Position numbers and translations under genes: made by a program
Part shown: positions 25,837 through 34,884 of the stretch, piece after piece
Position numbering within the stretch: the first letter of the stretch is position 1
Layout of the letters: the number at the start of each line of letters is the position of its first letter
The notes under the pieces: model-generated
Told to the model about the DNA's origin: nothing
Seen by the model: only the letters and a program-made list of their open reading frames with translations
Databases searched by the model: none
Assembly: GCF_001667115.1 (NCBI RefSeq)
Contig: NZ_LZIJ01000124.1
Location: 1 to 64,000 of the forward strand
DNA: 64,000 nucleotides
Direction: 5' to 3'
Origin: Mycobacterium sp. 852002-51163_SCH5372311
Lineage (GTDB): Bacteria > Actinomycetota > Actinomycetes > Mycobacteriales > Mycobacteriaceae

Positions 25837-25948
25837 CACCCAACGACGACATACAGATTCGATGAGGTCAATACACCTACGCCTGTGCCCCGGACAGGTC
25901 GCCGGCGCGCTTTACCGTCACGCGAGTCGACGGCCATTGCACGGTCCG

Positions 25949-27733
25949 TCAGTCCGCGTTCTCTGGTGTCCAGGCCGGCGATTGCCCGTGCTTGCCCGGA
26001 AATAGGAAATCAACGAAAGCCGCTGCGGTGGGCTGTGGTTCATGATTGGCCAACCCCGGTCGCTCGTTCGCCTCGATAAAGACGTATTCGGCTTCGGTGA
26101 CATCCGGGACAAGTAGGTCGATGCCGGTGACCGGAATACCGATCGCCTCAGCCGCTGCCACCGCAACGCGACACAGCTCTGGGTTCACTTCGGCCGTGAC
26201 ATCGTGGATTGTTCCACCCTGATGAAGGTTGGCGGTCCGGCGGACCTGCAACCGGGTTCCTTCAGGCAGCACGTCGTCGAGTGTCCAACCGGCTTCCGCG
26301 ACTGTCGCCTCGGTGGCGTCATCGAGTGGGATTTGGGACTCACCACCGGTGGCCGCGGACCGCCGGCGGCTCTCGGCCGCAATCAGATCCCGCACGCTGT
26401 GCTTGCCGGTGCCAATCACCTCGGCAGGCATCCGCAATGCGGCGGCAACGACCCGGCCGTCGATCACGACCAACCGAAGATCGTCCCCGGCAACCATCTG
26501 TTCGAGCAGCACCTCAGGATGTTGCTCACGCGCGTGCGCCAGCGCGGCGGCGAGCTCGTCGGGACCGTTTTCGGCGCTAACACCGACGGTGATGCCTTTG
26601 CCCTGTTCTCCGCGGGTGGGCTTGACGACGACCTCCCCCACTTCCCTCGCAAAGGCGTAGTCCTCGTCGTCGAAGGTTGCGAGCCGGGCACGCGGCACGG
26701 TAATCCCGGCCGCGGCGACAAGTCGCCGGGTCAAGCGCTTGTCGTCGCACCGGCACATGGCGATCGCGGAAGTGAACTCGGACAGCGACTCTCGGGTGAT
26801 CACGTTGCGGCCACCGAGGGTGAGTCGCATCTCGCCGGTTTCGGCGTCAAGTATCTCCACCCGGATTCCCCGTCGCAGCGCCTCTTCGGCAATGATGCGT
26901 GCGTAGGGATTGAGGTCGTCGACCGTCGCCGGCGTGGGGGTGAACAACGGCTCGTTGATCGCGTTCTTCCGCTTGATGGCCAACACCGGAACCCGCCGGA
27001 AACCCAGCTTCTCGTAGAGGGCAATTCCGGCGGCGTTGTCGTGCGCGACTGACAGATCCAGATAGGCGCGGCCCAGTTTCCGGAAGTGCTCAGCCAACTT
27101 TCGGGTCAGGGCTTCGCCGATCCCGGGCAGCCCGGCGGCTGAATCCACGGCCAAGGTCCACATGCTGGACCCGTGCTCCGGATCGGAGAAGAGCAACTCG
27201 TGGTCGACGCCAGTTACAGTGCCCACCACGGCGCCGTCGTCGTCACGCACCGCAAGCAGATATGTCACCGCGTCCGCATGCAGATGGTTGTGCCAAATCG
27301 TGTCCACGGGTGCCGGAACCATTCCGCAGCGGACCAGCACCCGATTCATGGCATCGGCATCTTCTCGGTCGTTCAGCGTGCGCATCGTCACGCCCGGAAG
27401 CGACGACGCCTGGCCTTCCTGCGGCGGCGAATCAGAGAAGCGGAGCCGATAGGTGTGGCTGGGATCGATGAAAAGCTCGTTCGGGGCTTTGGCGACGATC
27501 ACATGGGCCTCGCGCGCGTAGATGCAGATGTCGCGCCGGCCCGGGGCTTCCCGTCGCAGCGCCTCCGCCACGGTGTCGGGATCGGCGAAGGTCTGGCCGA
27601 AGATGAGGCGGCCCCAACCCAATTCGAGCTCTACGTCCCTGGCCATCGCGCCCATCAGGTGGGTCGGCGCGACGTCATGCAGGCCAAGCGTGATCGCTTC
27701 GGGACGGTCCTCTACAGGATCGCTAGCGGTCAT
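25949..27733 (-). CDS. ngg: N-acetylglutaminylglutamine synthetase (GNAT plus ATP-grasp)
   Basis: A 594-residue fusion. Residues about 110-265 are a GNAT acetyltransferase (VGTVTGVDHELLF..., DLSVAHDNAAGIALYEKLGFRRV). Residues about 300-580 are an ATP-grasp ligase with VVVKPTRGEQGKGITVGV, EQMVAGDDLRLVVIDG and a metal site ending VFIEANERPGL. This matches the family that makes N-acetylglutaminylglutamine, precursor of the osmolyte NAGGN. The usual partners, an asparagine-synthase-like amidotransferase and a peptidase, are not adjacent here, so the pathway may be split or altered. ATG start. The neighbours are the low-GC island and a TetR gene. Confidence 0.86.
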   Translation of the reverse strand: MTASDPVEDRPEAITLGLHDVAPTHLMGAMARDVELELGWGRLIFGQTFADPDTVAEALRREAPGRRDICIYAREAHVIVAKAPNELFIDPSHTYRLRFSDSPPQEGQASSLPGVTMRTLNDREDADAMNRVLVRCGMVPAPVDTIWHNHLHADAVTYLLAVRDDDGAVVGTVTGVDHELLFSDPEHGSSMWTLAVDSAAGLPGIGEALTRKLAEHFRKLGRAYLDLSVAHDNAAGIALYEKLGFRRVPVLAIKRKNAINEPLFTPTPATVDDLNPYARIIAEEALRRGIRVEILDAETGEMRLTLGGRNVITRESLSEFTSAIAMCRCDDKRLTRRLVAAAGITVPRARLATFDDEDYAFAREVGEVVVKPTRGEQGKGITVGVSAENGPDELAAALAHAREQHPEVLLEQMVAGDDLRLVVIDGRVVAAALRMPAEVIGTGKHSVRDLIAAESRRRSAATGGESQIPLDDATEATVAEAGWTLDDVLPEGTRLQVRRTANLHQGGTIHDVTAEVNPELCRVAVAAAEAIGIPVTGIDLLVPDVTEAEYVFIEANERPGLANHEPQPTAAAFVDFLFPGKHGQSPAWTPENAD

Positions 27734-27900
27734 ATCGCACTTCCGTCACAACCAGGCACTGACAGCGAGGTTCGACCAGCGCGAGCTGCCGCAGTCCATC
27801 GCCGTGTCGCGCCATCATCTCAGTCGAACCTCGTCGGTGGCCACGAACGTCTGTTTAACCGCATCGAGGATGTCTAACCCTACAGCGCGTTATCGGCTCA

Positions 27901-28560
27901 CTACGTATCTCGATCGCCTGAACGCTGTGCGCGAGTGACGCGGCTGCTCGGCCGGTCCCGCTGTCGTCCGGGGGTCGGCGGCGGAGCTGCCAGGCCGTTG
28001 ATGAGTAGGTCGACGAGGTCGTCGCCGAAGGCACGGTCGATCGGTCGGTCGACGACGAGGGCTCGGGCGAGTGCGGTGCCCAGGAACGCATCGATGACAA
28101 GGGTGAGATCGGCGCTGTCCCGGACGTCACCTCGCCCACGGGCCCGTTCCAGCAGCCCGTGCACGCGGCCGTACTCCGGCTCGATCAGCCGGCTGCGAAT
28201 GAGTTGTGCCAGTTCGGGATTCGCGGCTATTTCGGTGAGAAGTCCGGGCAGTGCCACTCGCGCTTCGGGCGCAGCGAATTCGTCGACAGCCCAGGAATAG
28301 GCCTGGTTCAGGTCGTCGTGCAGATTGCCGGTATCGGGCATGGCCTTGGACTTGGTCTTGCCGAAAACCGCCTCGAACACCAGGACGGGCTTGGTGGGGA
28401 ACCGCAAGTAGATCGTCGGCTTGGTGACACCAGCGCGGGCTGCGACGGCCTCCATCGACAATCCGGTATAGCCGACCTGCACCAAGAGCTCACGCGCGGC
28501 AGCGAGGATCGCCTGGTCAATGGCCGGATCGCGAGGCCGGCCCCGAGTCCTTGCAGCCAC
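27901..28560 (-). CDS. TetR-family transcriptional regulator
   Basis: A 219-residue TetR: RPRDPAIDQAILAAARELLVQVG, SMEAVAARAGVTKPTIYLRFPTKPVLV (helix-turn-helix), then a TetR_C-type ligand domain with VALPGLLTEIAANPELAQLI. The C-terminal 25 residues are basic and disordered. GTG start. It is divergent from the DUF2867 gene with 51 bases between starts; that AT-rich gap (TATACTATACGGTAAGTA) is the likely operator, so it probably represses both genes. Confidence 0.87.
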   Translation of the reverse strand: MAARTRGRPRDPAIDQAILAAARELLVQVGYTGLSMEAVAARAGVTKPTIYLRFPTKPVLVFEAVFGKTKSKAMPDTGNLHDDLNQAYSWAVDEFAAPEARVALPGLLTEIAANPELAQLIRSRLIEPEYGRVHGLLERARGRGDVRDSADLTLVIDAFLGTALARALVVDRPIDRAFGDDLVDLLINGLAAPPPTPGRQRDRPSSRVTRAQRSGDRDT

Positions 28561-28611
28561 CCCGCAAATTATATACTATACGGTAAGTAAACTAATATCG
28601 GCGAGGTTTTG

Positions 28612-29109
28612 ATGGTCTACCGAATCCCTGTTCCTGAACGTATGACGTCGCTGTCCGGTCTGGATCGGGTGGACTACGCCGACGCCTATGCCGCCCGTAC
28701 GCCGATTGTGCGCACTCCCGAGCAGTGGGCACGCGCGATCGAAGAATCCCATGGCCTATTGATGCGCACCGTTGTTCGGCCCATCCACCGGCATGTGCTC
28801 GGGTTCCAGCTGGCACCCTCCGGTCTGCCCGGCCACGTAATCGGTTTCGAGATCTTGCACAGCGAAGCGTCCGAAGGAGTGCTGGGTACCTGCGGCCGCA
28901 TCCTGACGCCGAGGATCGTCGCGCTCACTTCGCCGGGTCAGTTGGTGTTGTCGACGCTGGTGAAGTACGAGCACCCGAGCGCCCGGATCATCTGGAGCCT
29001 GGTGGGCCCCATCCACCGCATGGTGGAGCGATACCTGCTTGACTCCGCAACTCGTCGCGCGACGGTCACCCCGTCGCCCGCGAAGGTAAACGATTCAGCG
29101 CCTCGCTAG
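28612..29109 (+). CDS. DUF2867 domain protein
   Basis: A 165-residue cytoplasmic protein with the DUF2867 pattern (a start like DYADAYAARTP, then GFEILHSEASEGVLGTCGRILTPRIVALTSPGQLVLSTLVKY and WSLVGPIHRMVERYLL). The family has a predicted SRPBCC-like ligand-binding fold and no known activity. GCGAGG precedes the ATG. It is divergent from and probably controlled by the adjacent TetR, and its end overlaps the Ddn-like gene on the other strand by 15 bases. Confidence 0.8.
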   Translation: MVYRIPVPERMTSLSGLDRVDYADAYAARTPIVRTPEQWARAIEESHGLLMRTVVRPIHRHVLGFQLAPSGLPGHVIGFEILHSEASEGVLGTCGRILTPRIVALTSPGQLVLSTLVKYEHPSARIIWSLVGPIHRMVERYLLDSATRRATVTPSPAKVNDSAPR

Positions 29110-29430
29110 CTGAACGCGAAGCAGTTTGGGGTCGATCCCCAAACGCTTAGGCCCTTGGCGTGCATACCAATTGAAGCGAGCCAATATTTTGGAGTCCATG
29201 GGCTCGATCGACGCCGTGCCCGGCGACCATCGGCCGCGGATCCGCAGCCGCACGCGGGGTTCGGCCGCAATGTTCCGTGCGAAATCCGATTGCGTGCCGT
29301 GCACCGAGATCAACCACACGCAATCGCCATCTTGCGGTCCGCGCGCCAACGGCACCTGCCGGGGCTTGCCCGTGCGCCGGCCGACGGTTTCCAGAACGAC
29401 CCACCAGGGGGCGATGCGAATCAGGGACAT
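29095..29430 (-). CDS. Deazaflavin(F420)-dependent nitroreductase (Ddn-like), N-terminally interrupted
   Basis: A 111-residue readable part of a Ddn-family protein: VVLETVGRRTGKPRQVPLARG (family motif) and WLISVHGTQSDFARNIAAEPRVRLRIRGRW. Upstream in the same frame, MKRSNARRFW-stop-IANPLN precedes this methionine; the ATG at 29479-29481 has a GGGGGC Shine-Dalgarno and lies 39 bases after the flavoprotein gene. A TGA at codon 11 (29449-29451) therefore appears to break the original start. Translation could restart at this methionine, which has no Shine-Dalgarno, or the gene may be a pseudogene. It would use F420H2 to reduce quinones or nitro compounds. Confidence 0.65.
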   Translation of the reverse strand: MSLIRIAPWWVVLETVGRRTGKPRQVPLARGPQDGDCVWLISVHGTQSDFARNIAAEPRVRLRIRGRWSPGTASIEPMDSKILARFNWYARQGPKRLGIDPKLLRVQLARR

Positions 29431-29520
29431 GTTGAGCGGGTTGGCGATTCACCAAAAGCGTCTCGCGTTAGAACGTTTCATCGCTGCCCCCTGCGCCCGG
29501 ATAGAACTGAACACAGGCTC

Positions 29521-30882
29521 TCATGCCGCGGTCTCGACGGCCAAGTGGCGGCGGCGCCGGAAACGCTCACGTCGCATCGTGGATCGCGGCCGGCGGCTGT
29601 CCAGCCCGTAACGCGCTGCCGTGCGCAAGAACTCGCGCTTGGCCGTGCTGACAATCTCGCGGAGGGTGGCGGGGACTTGGCGTGGCTGATCACGCAGTGC
29701 GCCGACCGCCGCCCTCGCGAGTCGGGCAACCGTGAACAGCCTTGCCGGGGGCAGTTCGTGGTTGAGCACTCGCAGCAGTTGCCGGGTGGCGGCCTCGCTG
29801 CCGGCGATCTGCCGCATCATGCTGGTGATCAGTGGCGTCGACGGGCCCGCCACCCCCATATCCCTTGCGAGCCAGTACATCGCATAGGCGTCTTGGTCGC
29901 GCCATTGCCACCACCGCCGCAGGTGAGCATCCGCCTCGCCGTGGTCCAGGCCGGTAGAGATGGATTCGGCGAGTGTTTTCGCTTGGCGCAGCGCGTCGGC
30001 GATGCCCTGGGCAGGAGTGAAGTCCTTGAAATGTCCGGCGTCACCGACCAAAACCCATCCGGGGCCCGCGCTGCGACGAAAGTAACCGTGCCAGTCGGTC
30101 ATCACGCGAATAGGGCCTTGCCGCTGCGCCCCTGCCAGCAGATCGGCCAGTTCCGGCCAGTGCGCCAGACCCGCGGCGAAGTTGCGCTTTCGGTCGGTAT
30201 GGAAGTCGCCGGCCCTGGCGACGTCAATACCGATTCCGGCCATGTAGAGGCCGCTGTCGGTCGGGCTGGCGAGAAAAGCCAGATCGCCTCTCCTGCCGAT
30301 CCGCAATCGCCCTTCGGTGTCTGCGACGCCGGCAAAGTAGCCCCACGCCGGTATCCGTCCGGGCGGGGTGACCAGGTACTCGGCGGCTCCGGTGGAGGCG
30401 GCGACGACTGAACGGCGCCCGTCGGCGCCTACGGTCAGCCGGGCCCGCACCGGGCCGTCGTTTGTCTGCACGCCCGTCACGCGGCCGGTGTCGTCGGCGA
30501 GCACCCCGGTCACCCGACACCCGGTGCGCACGTCGGCGCCCGCCGCAGCCGCGGCCTCTACCAGCAGCGCATCCAGGGTGACCCGGCGCACGCATAAGCC
30601 AGGTATGGCGAAGTCAACCGCGTCCAGGCTCGCGTCAATGCGCACATCCTCGTAGACCAGCGTGAATCGATCCAGTGGCACGGCGCCGTGAGCCAGAACG
30701 GCGTGCAGGACGTCAAGCTCGTCGAGAACCTCGACGCCACATGGCTGGATCACATGTGTAGACGGTGTTTCGCTGGGAAACCGCGCCCGGTCCAGCACGC
30801 ACACCCGCAGGCCGCGCCGCGCGAGCATGGTGGCCAATGGTGCGCCGGCGCACCGGGCGCCCACGATCACGACGTCGTACAC
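29521..30882 (-). CDS. FAD-dependent oxidoreductase, geranylgeranyl-reductase/PHBH type
   Basis: A 453-residue flavoprotein: VVIVGARCAGAPLA (FAD ADP-binding), a DG-type motif LTVGADGRRSVV, and GDAGHFKDFTPAQGIADAL (ribityl binding). Its relatives reduce isoprenoid double bonds or hydroxylate aromatics, so the substrate is open. GTG start after GAGGGGGA. The Ddn-like gene follows 39 bases later in the same direction, suggesting a redox pair. It is divergent from a TetR gene with the palindrome CTTACC-GGT-GGTAAG between them. Confidence 0.87.
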   Translation of the reverse strand: MYDVVIVGARCAGAPLATMLARRGLRVCVLDRARFPSETPSTHVIQPCGVEVLDELDVLHAVLAHGAVPLDRFTLVYEDVRIDASLDAVDFAIPGLCVRRVTLDALLVEAAAAAGADVRTGCRVTGVLADDTGRVTGVQTNDGPVRARLTVGADGRRSVVAASTGAAEYLVTPPGRIPAWGYFAGVADTEGRLRIGRRGDLAFLASPTDSGLYMAGIGIDVARAGDFHTDRKRNFAAGLAHWPELADLLAGAQRQGPIRVMTDWHGYFRRSAGPGWVLVGDAGHFKDFTPAQGIADALRQAKTLAESISTGLDHGEADAHLRRWWQWRDQDAYAMYWLARDMGVAGPSTPLITSMMRQIAGSEAATRQLLRVLNHELPPARLFTVARLARAAVGALRDQPRQVPATLREIVSTAKREFLRTAARYGLDSRRPRSTMRRERFRRRRHLAVETAA

Positions 30883-30913
30883 GGCTCCCCCTCGCTTGCC
30901 GAACCAGCGGATT

Positions 30914-30928
30914 CTTACCGGTGGTAAG
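30914..30928. promoter_or_regulatory. Palindrome between flavoprotein and tetR genes
   Basis: CTTACC-GGT-GGTAAG is a perfect 6-3-6 inverted repeat in the 104-base divergent gap, 32 bases before the flavoprotein start. It is the best candidate operator for the adjacent TetR. Confidence 0.6.
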
Positions 30929-30986
30929 TCTGCCGGTTCCCAACAAACTTATCAATGGTCAGATCATTTCGGTAGGGTGTCACTCG

Positions 30987-31628
30987 ATGACAACCGGTGA
31001 GAAACGGCCGTACCACCACGGGCAGCTCGAGCGCGCTGCCGTTGACGGCGCCGTGCAAGAAGTCGAAACGGTCGGTGTGGCCGCAGTGAGCATGCGGCGC
31101 ATCGCACGCCGGGCCGGTGTTTCCCACGCCGCGCTTGCCTACCAATTCGGCGACAAGACCGGAATCTTCACGGCCGTGGCCGCCGAAGGATTTCGGCTTT
31201 CCGCCGAGATGATCGGCCCCACCGCGAGCGGACCGGATGGGTTTTTGCGCGGCGGCCAAACCTACATCGCCTTCGCGCTCACTCACCCCGGCTACTTCGA
31301 GGTGATGTTTCGTCCCTATCTGTATCGCGTCGACGACCCGGACTTGGTGGCGGCGCGGGACGACGCCTTCGGCATTCTCTACGGGAGTGCGCGTGCCAGT
31401 CTGACCGCCCACCGGTCTGCACCGGTGTCAGAAGAGGACGTCCGTGCGCTCGTAATGGCGGGCTGGTCGCTCAGCCATGGGTTCGCCACGCTCGCGCTTA
31501 CCGCCAACCTTGCCGAACAACTCAAAGCCGACCAACGCGACCTCGCCGCGCAGATTACCCAGGGCGTCATCACACTCGGAGAAATAGCGCAAGCTCAAAG
31601 CTCAGCGACTCGCAAAGCACGCCGGTAG
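30987..31628 (+). CDS. TetR-family transcriptional regulator (WHG-type C-terminus)
   Basis: A 213-residue TetR: KRPYHHGQLERAAVDGAVQEV, SMRRIARRAGVSHAALAYQFGDKTGIFTAVA (helix-turn-helix), then a WHG-like domain with AGWSLSHGFATLAL. The opening YHHG is typical of this subgroup. It probably autoregulates and controls the divergent flavoprotein/Ddn-like operon. No clear Shine-Dalgarno; the ATG is chosen by family length. Confidence 0.88.
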   Translation: MTTGEKRPYHHGQLERAAVDGAVQEVETVGVAAVSMRRIARRAGVSHAALAYQFGDKTGIFTAVAAEGFRLSAEMIGPTASGPDGFLRGGQTYIAFALTHPGYFEVMFRPYLYRVDDPDLVAARDDAFGILYGSARASLTAHRSAPVSEEDVRALVMAGWSLSHGFATLALTANLAEQLKADQRDLAAQITQGVITLGEIAQAQSSATRKARR

Positions 31629-31668
31629 ACGCGCGGCTTCGCATCCGGATCAGCCGTGCCTGCAGTCC

Positions 31669-32058
31669 TCAGGCCTTCTGCACGTTCAGGTCTACGGCCG
31701 CGCGGATGAGTTCCTTCAGCGCCGTCTCATCGATCTTGTCGCCCTCCTCGAAATCAATGGCGCGTCTGGTGTTGCCATCGAGGCTGGCGTTGAAGAGACC
31801 TGCGGGGTCCTCTAGCGAGGCGCCCTTCGCGAAGGTCATTTTCACGACTTTCTTGTATGTCTCACCGGTGCAGATCATCCCGTCGTGATACCACACCGGG
31901 ACTCCTCGCCACTTCCACTCCTCCACCACATCTGGATCGACCTGCCTGATGAGTTCTCTGATGCGCGAAAGTATTTCGCCTCGCCAGTCGCCCAAGTCCG
32001 TGATCCTGGCGTCTATCAATTCGGACGGAGAAGCTTCGCTCTTGTCGTTTTTGGCCAA
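31669..32058 (-). CDS. DUF1801 (YdhG-like) protein
   Basis: A 129-residue protein: ELIDARITDLGDWRGEILSRIRELIRQVDPDVVEEWKW, VPVWYHDGMIC and VKMTFAKGASLEDP. The family has a frataxin-like fold and unknown role. The start is TTG with AAGGA about 8 bases upstream. It lies 32 bases after hchA on the same strand, so the two may share a transcript and a stress role. Confidence 0.85.
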   Translation of the reverse strand: MAKNDKSEASPSELIDARITDLGDWRGEILSRIRELIRQVDPDVVEEWKWRGVPVWYHDGMICTGETYKKVVKMTFAKGASLEDPAGLFNASLDGNTRRAIDFEEGDKIDETALKELIRAAVDLNVQKA

Positions 32059-32090
32059 TTGAATATCCTTCGTCGATAATTTTGTGTGAT

Positions 32091-32969
32091 TCAGTCAGCC
32101 CCGATATTCTCCAACAGAGCCTCGGCGGCAAGCCGGCCGAGTGCATTCGACGCCAGAGGGCTGTCGCCGGTCAGCAGGTTCCGATCCCGGTGAGTCATGC
32201 CGGTCATGTCGTCATTGCGAATGGTCAGACCTTGTTTGCTCAGCAGATCCGCGACCAGCCACTGCAAATGTCCTGGCAGATAACCAATTTCGAGATTCGG
32301 GCCCTGGTCCAGCGCGTCGGGGAACACACAGAGCTCGTATCCCTTGAAGGGCGACTCGTGCTCGCCCAGCGACGCCGCGAGCAACGCTGCCGGGCCATGA
32401 CACAGGGTGATGATGAGCTTGTCGTTCGACAACGCCCAGCGCAGCGTCTGCCCCACCGATTCACTGGCCGGCAACCCGACCACGGCCCCGTGCCCACCCG
32501 GGATGAAGACGGCGAGATAGTCGGAACCCGGGCCGAGCTCGTCGGCGACGACATCGGTAAGCTTCTTGGGCTGCTTCAGTTTTGGTTTCAGCGCGTCGTA
32601 TGTTGCCAGAACAGCCTCGTCCTCGCGCGGCATGGCCCAGAGTTCCAGCTTGGCCGGGTAGCCGGCGATCGTCGCGACGTCCACGTCGAAACCCGTCTCC
32701 ATGATGTGGTGCAACGGAAGCAGCATCTCGACCGGATGGTTGCCCGTCGAGAACATCTTGCCGTTTTCCAACAAGACATAGCGCTCCTCGGTCGCAATCA
32801 TCAGCACCTTCGACTTACCTGCGGTGTAGGCGTCCTTGTGCTGCACTCCATCAAAGTCGGTCTTCGGCGATGTGTACTGACTCAGCGAATACGGGGACGG
32901 GAAGAACGCGTTGTCTTCGGCGTCATCGGGCGTGGGTTCCTTGCTCAGCTTGTCTGCGTCGTGCGTCAT
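32091..32969 (-). CDS. hchA: DJ-1/PfpI-family glyoxalase III / protein deglycase HchA (Hsp31)
   Basis: A 292-residue protein matching HchA in length and layout: the opening [23 protein letters not shown], then [28 protein letters not shown], the nucleophile Cys in [12 protein letters not shown], and [14 protein letters not shown] with the His-Glu partners. It converts methylglyoxal to lactate and can act as a holdase or deglycase. Start is the ATG of MTHDADK; no strong Shine-Dalgarno. DUF1801 is the next gene downstream. Regulation is not evident from the sequence. Confidence 0.9.
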   Translation of the reverse strand: MTHDADKLSKEPTPDDAEDNAFFPSPYSLSQYTSPKTDFDGVQHKDAYTAGKSKVLMIATEERYVLLENGKMFSTGNHPVEMLLPLHHIMETGFDVDVATIAGYPAKLELWAMPREDEAVLATYDALKPKLKQPKKLTDVVADELGPGSDYLAVFIPGGHGAVVGLPASESVGQTLRWALSNDKLIITLCHGPAALLAASLGEHESPFKGYELCVFPDALDQGPNLEIGYLPGHLQWLVADLLSKQGLTIRNDDMTGMTHRDRNLLTGDSPLASNALGRLAAEALLENIGAD

Positions 32970-33124
32970 AAGGTGACGGCTGCCCGTACGGCGCGCCCGG
33001 TAAACCCGGCGACGAGTTCCGGGCCTACCCGGCTCACGGAATTGTGACCTTCCCAGGCGACGACGTGGCTGATGCGGCTCCTGCTTCCTCATCCAGCGCC
33101 TGTCACTTTGGTTGAGCTGGTATG

Positions 33125-34798
33125 TCATTCATCGCAGCAACCCATGACGTCGAGCCGGCATGCGCACGACGCGCGAATCGGCACGTCGGCGTGCGCGGCG
33201 GCACGCTCGAGTTCTTCGCCGACGACAGCGGCTTCCGCGGTACGGCCAAGCCGCTGCAGACACTCGTGATAGCCGTGCAGGCTCCACACGTTCCGGGGGT
33301 GCTGACACGGCCTGGCCAACACCGGGTCCACACCCAGATCGACGGCATACACGGCAGCCGCCTCTTCGACGTGGCCTTGTTCGAGCAGCAATGCACCATA
33401 CGCGTGGCGCGTGGGCTGCATCCAGCCCCATGGCTCGTCGTAGGGCAGCGCATCGTCGAGATTGACCGCGCGCTTCAGATGCCCGAATGCCTCGTCGAAA
33501 TTCCCTGCACGGTAGGCGATCTCACCGTCCAACATGGCAGCGGCCACAGCCAGGATATCCCTGCTGGTGTTGTTGAACAGATACCGGGAGTCCGGAATTC
33601 GCTCATATGCCTGGATGAACGACGCGCGCTCGGCGTGTGCCTGCGCGAGTTGGCCGGTCGCAGCCAGCGCGATCCCGCGTCCGTAGTGCATCGTCGCGGC
33701 GGTGGTGCAGTACAGGTGGCGGTCATCCGGAAAAGGCTGCGCGATCAGCGCATCCCAACGTCCGAACCGCACCAGCACATGAGTTCGCAACGGGACGAAC
33801 GCCTCGAGCCAGTCGGCCATCGGCGGGGACTCGATCGACAGCAGTTCGGTTGTGAGCTGGCCGGAGAGCTCATCGGCCGCCTGCAACGCAATCTGCGACT
33901 GCCCCTGAAACATCGCCGAATACACGACGAAGTGCAGATCGTGCGCCCGGTAGAGAGAGTAGAAGTTCAACGGGCCCTCGCGGCGTACGAAGCGCCGGTC
34001 CGCCTGCACTGCAGCAACATTCGCTTCCACCGAGCGGTGGTAGTCGCCGCACAGGACGTCGATGTGGCTTGGCATGTGCTGTAGATGGCCGGCGTCGGGA
34101 ACCAAGTCGCGCAATAGGTCGGCGGCCGGCTTTGCCTTTTCGGGGATCGGGGACATCTCCATGGTGTGCAAATACAGGTGCAGTATTCCCGGGTGTTCGC
34201 GACCAGCGGGCCGCTCGAGTGCATTCTCGAGGATCCGCGCGGCCTCGACCACGCGTGAGCCGGGTGCGGGCTCACCGGTACCGGTGTCCCACAGGGCCCA
34301 TGCCGTCACATTGACCAGCGCGTCAGCGGCCAGCGCTTGCACGTCGATGTCGTCGGGATACGCCGCAGCAAGCGCCGTCATTGCGTCGGCGTAGACGACA
34401 AGACCGGACTGCAGCGCATCAGCATCGTTCGGGTCGCCACCCGGAAATCGCGCATGGAGCGCGGTGATGAGCCCACGTTCGACGGGGCTGGCCCGGCCCC
34501 GTGCGGCGAGCCGGAGTTCCCTGCGCGCGCGTGCGAGTGACGAACTCAGTTCAACCGGGTCGAACGCCTCCCACGCCTTGTTGTAGTTGGGGCCAACCGA
34601 ATACGCGATTCCCCATCGCGCAATGGCCAGATCCTCGTCGAGTTCCAAAGCCCGCTCGAAGCAGCGGATCGCCTCTTCATGGTTGAACGCGTAGGCCCAC
34701 ACCATTCCGCGGTCGAACCAGATCTGCGCTTGCGCGGAAGGGGTGTCGATCGGTCGGTGGTAGGCGCCGAGGTCGAAGTACTGCTCGTCGGCAGTCAT
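33125..34798 (-). CDS. TPR-containing protein with paired histidine motifs
   Basis: A 557-residue soluble protein. TPR units are visible near residues 25-60 ([33 protein letters not shown]), 420-455 and 460-500. The middle contains two His-rich stretches, [15 protein letters not shown] and [11 protein letters not shown], followed by [16 protein letters not shown], which could bind metal. There is no signal peptide. The family is widespread in bacteria without assigned function. It is not in an obvious operon; the next upstream gene is the acyl-CoA dehydrogenase, 86 bases away. Confidence 0.85.
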   Translation of the reverse strand: MTADEQYFDLGAYHRPIDTPSAQAQIWFDRGMVWAYAFNHEEAIRCFERALELDEDLAIARWGIAYSVGPNYNKAWEAFDPVELSSSLARARRELRLAARGRASPVERGLITALHARFPGGDPNDADALQSGLVVYADAMTALAAAYPDDIDVQALAADALVNVTAWALWDTGTGEPAPGSRVVEAARILENALERPAGREHPGILHLYLHTMEMSPIPEKAKPAADLLRDLVPDAGHLQHMPSHIDVLCGDYHRSVEANVAAVQADRRFVRREGPLNFYSLYRAHDLHFVVYSAMFQGQSQIALQAADELSGQLTTELLSIESPPMADWLEAFVPLRTHVLVRFGRWDALIAQPFPDDRHLYCTTAATMHYGRGIALAATGQLAQAHAERASFIQAYERIPDSRYLFNNTSRDILAVAAAMLDGEIAYRAGNFDEAFGHLKRAVNLDDALPYDEPWGWMQPTRHAYGALLLEQGHVEEAAAVYAVDLGVDPVLARPCQHPRNVWSLHGYHECLQRLGRTAEAAVVGEELERAAAHADVPIRASCACRLDVMGCCDE

Positions 34799-34884
34799 GT
34801 ATGCACACTACTAAGGCGGACGCGATCACTTGAGTTTGCGCCGGTGGCGCGCCCTACTCGCACTTCGTCGCCAAGGACGCAGCG

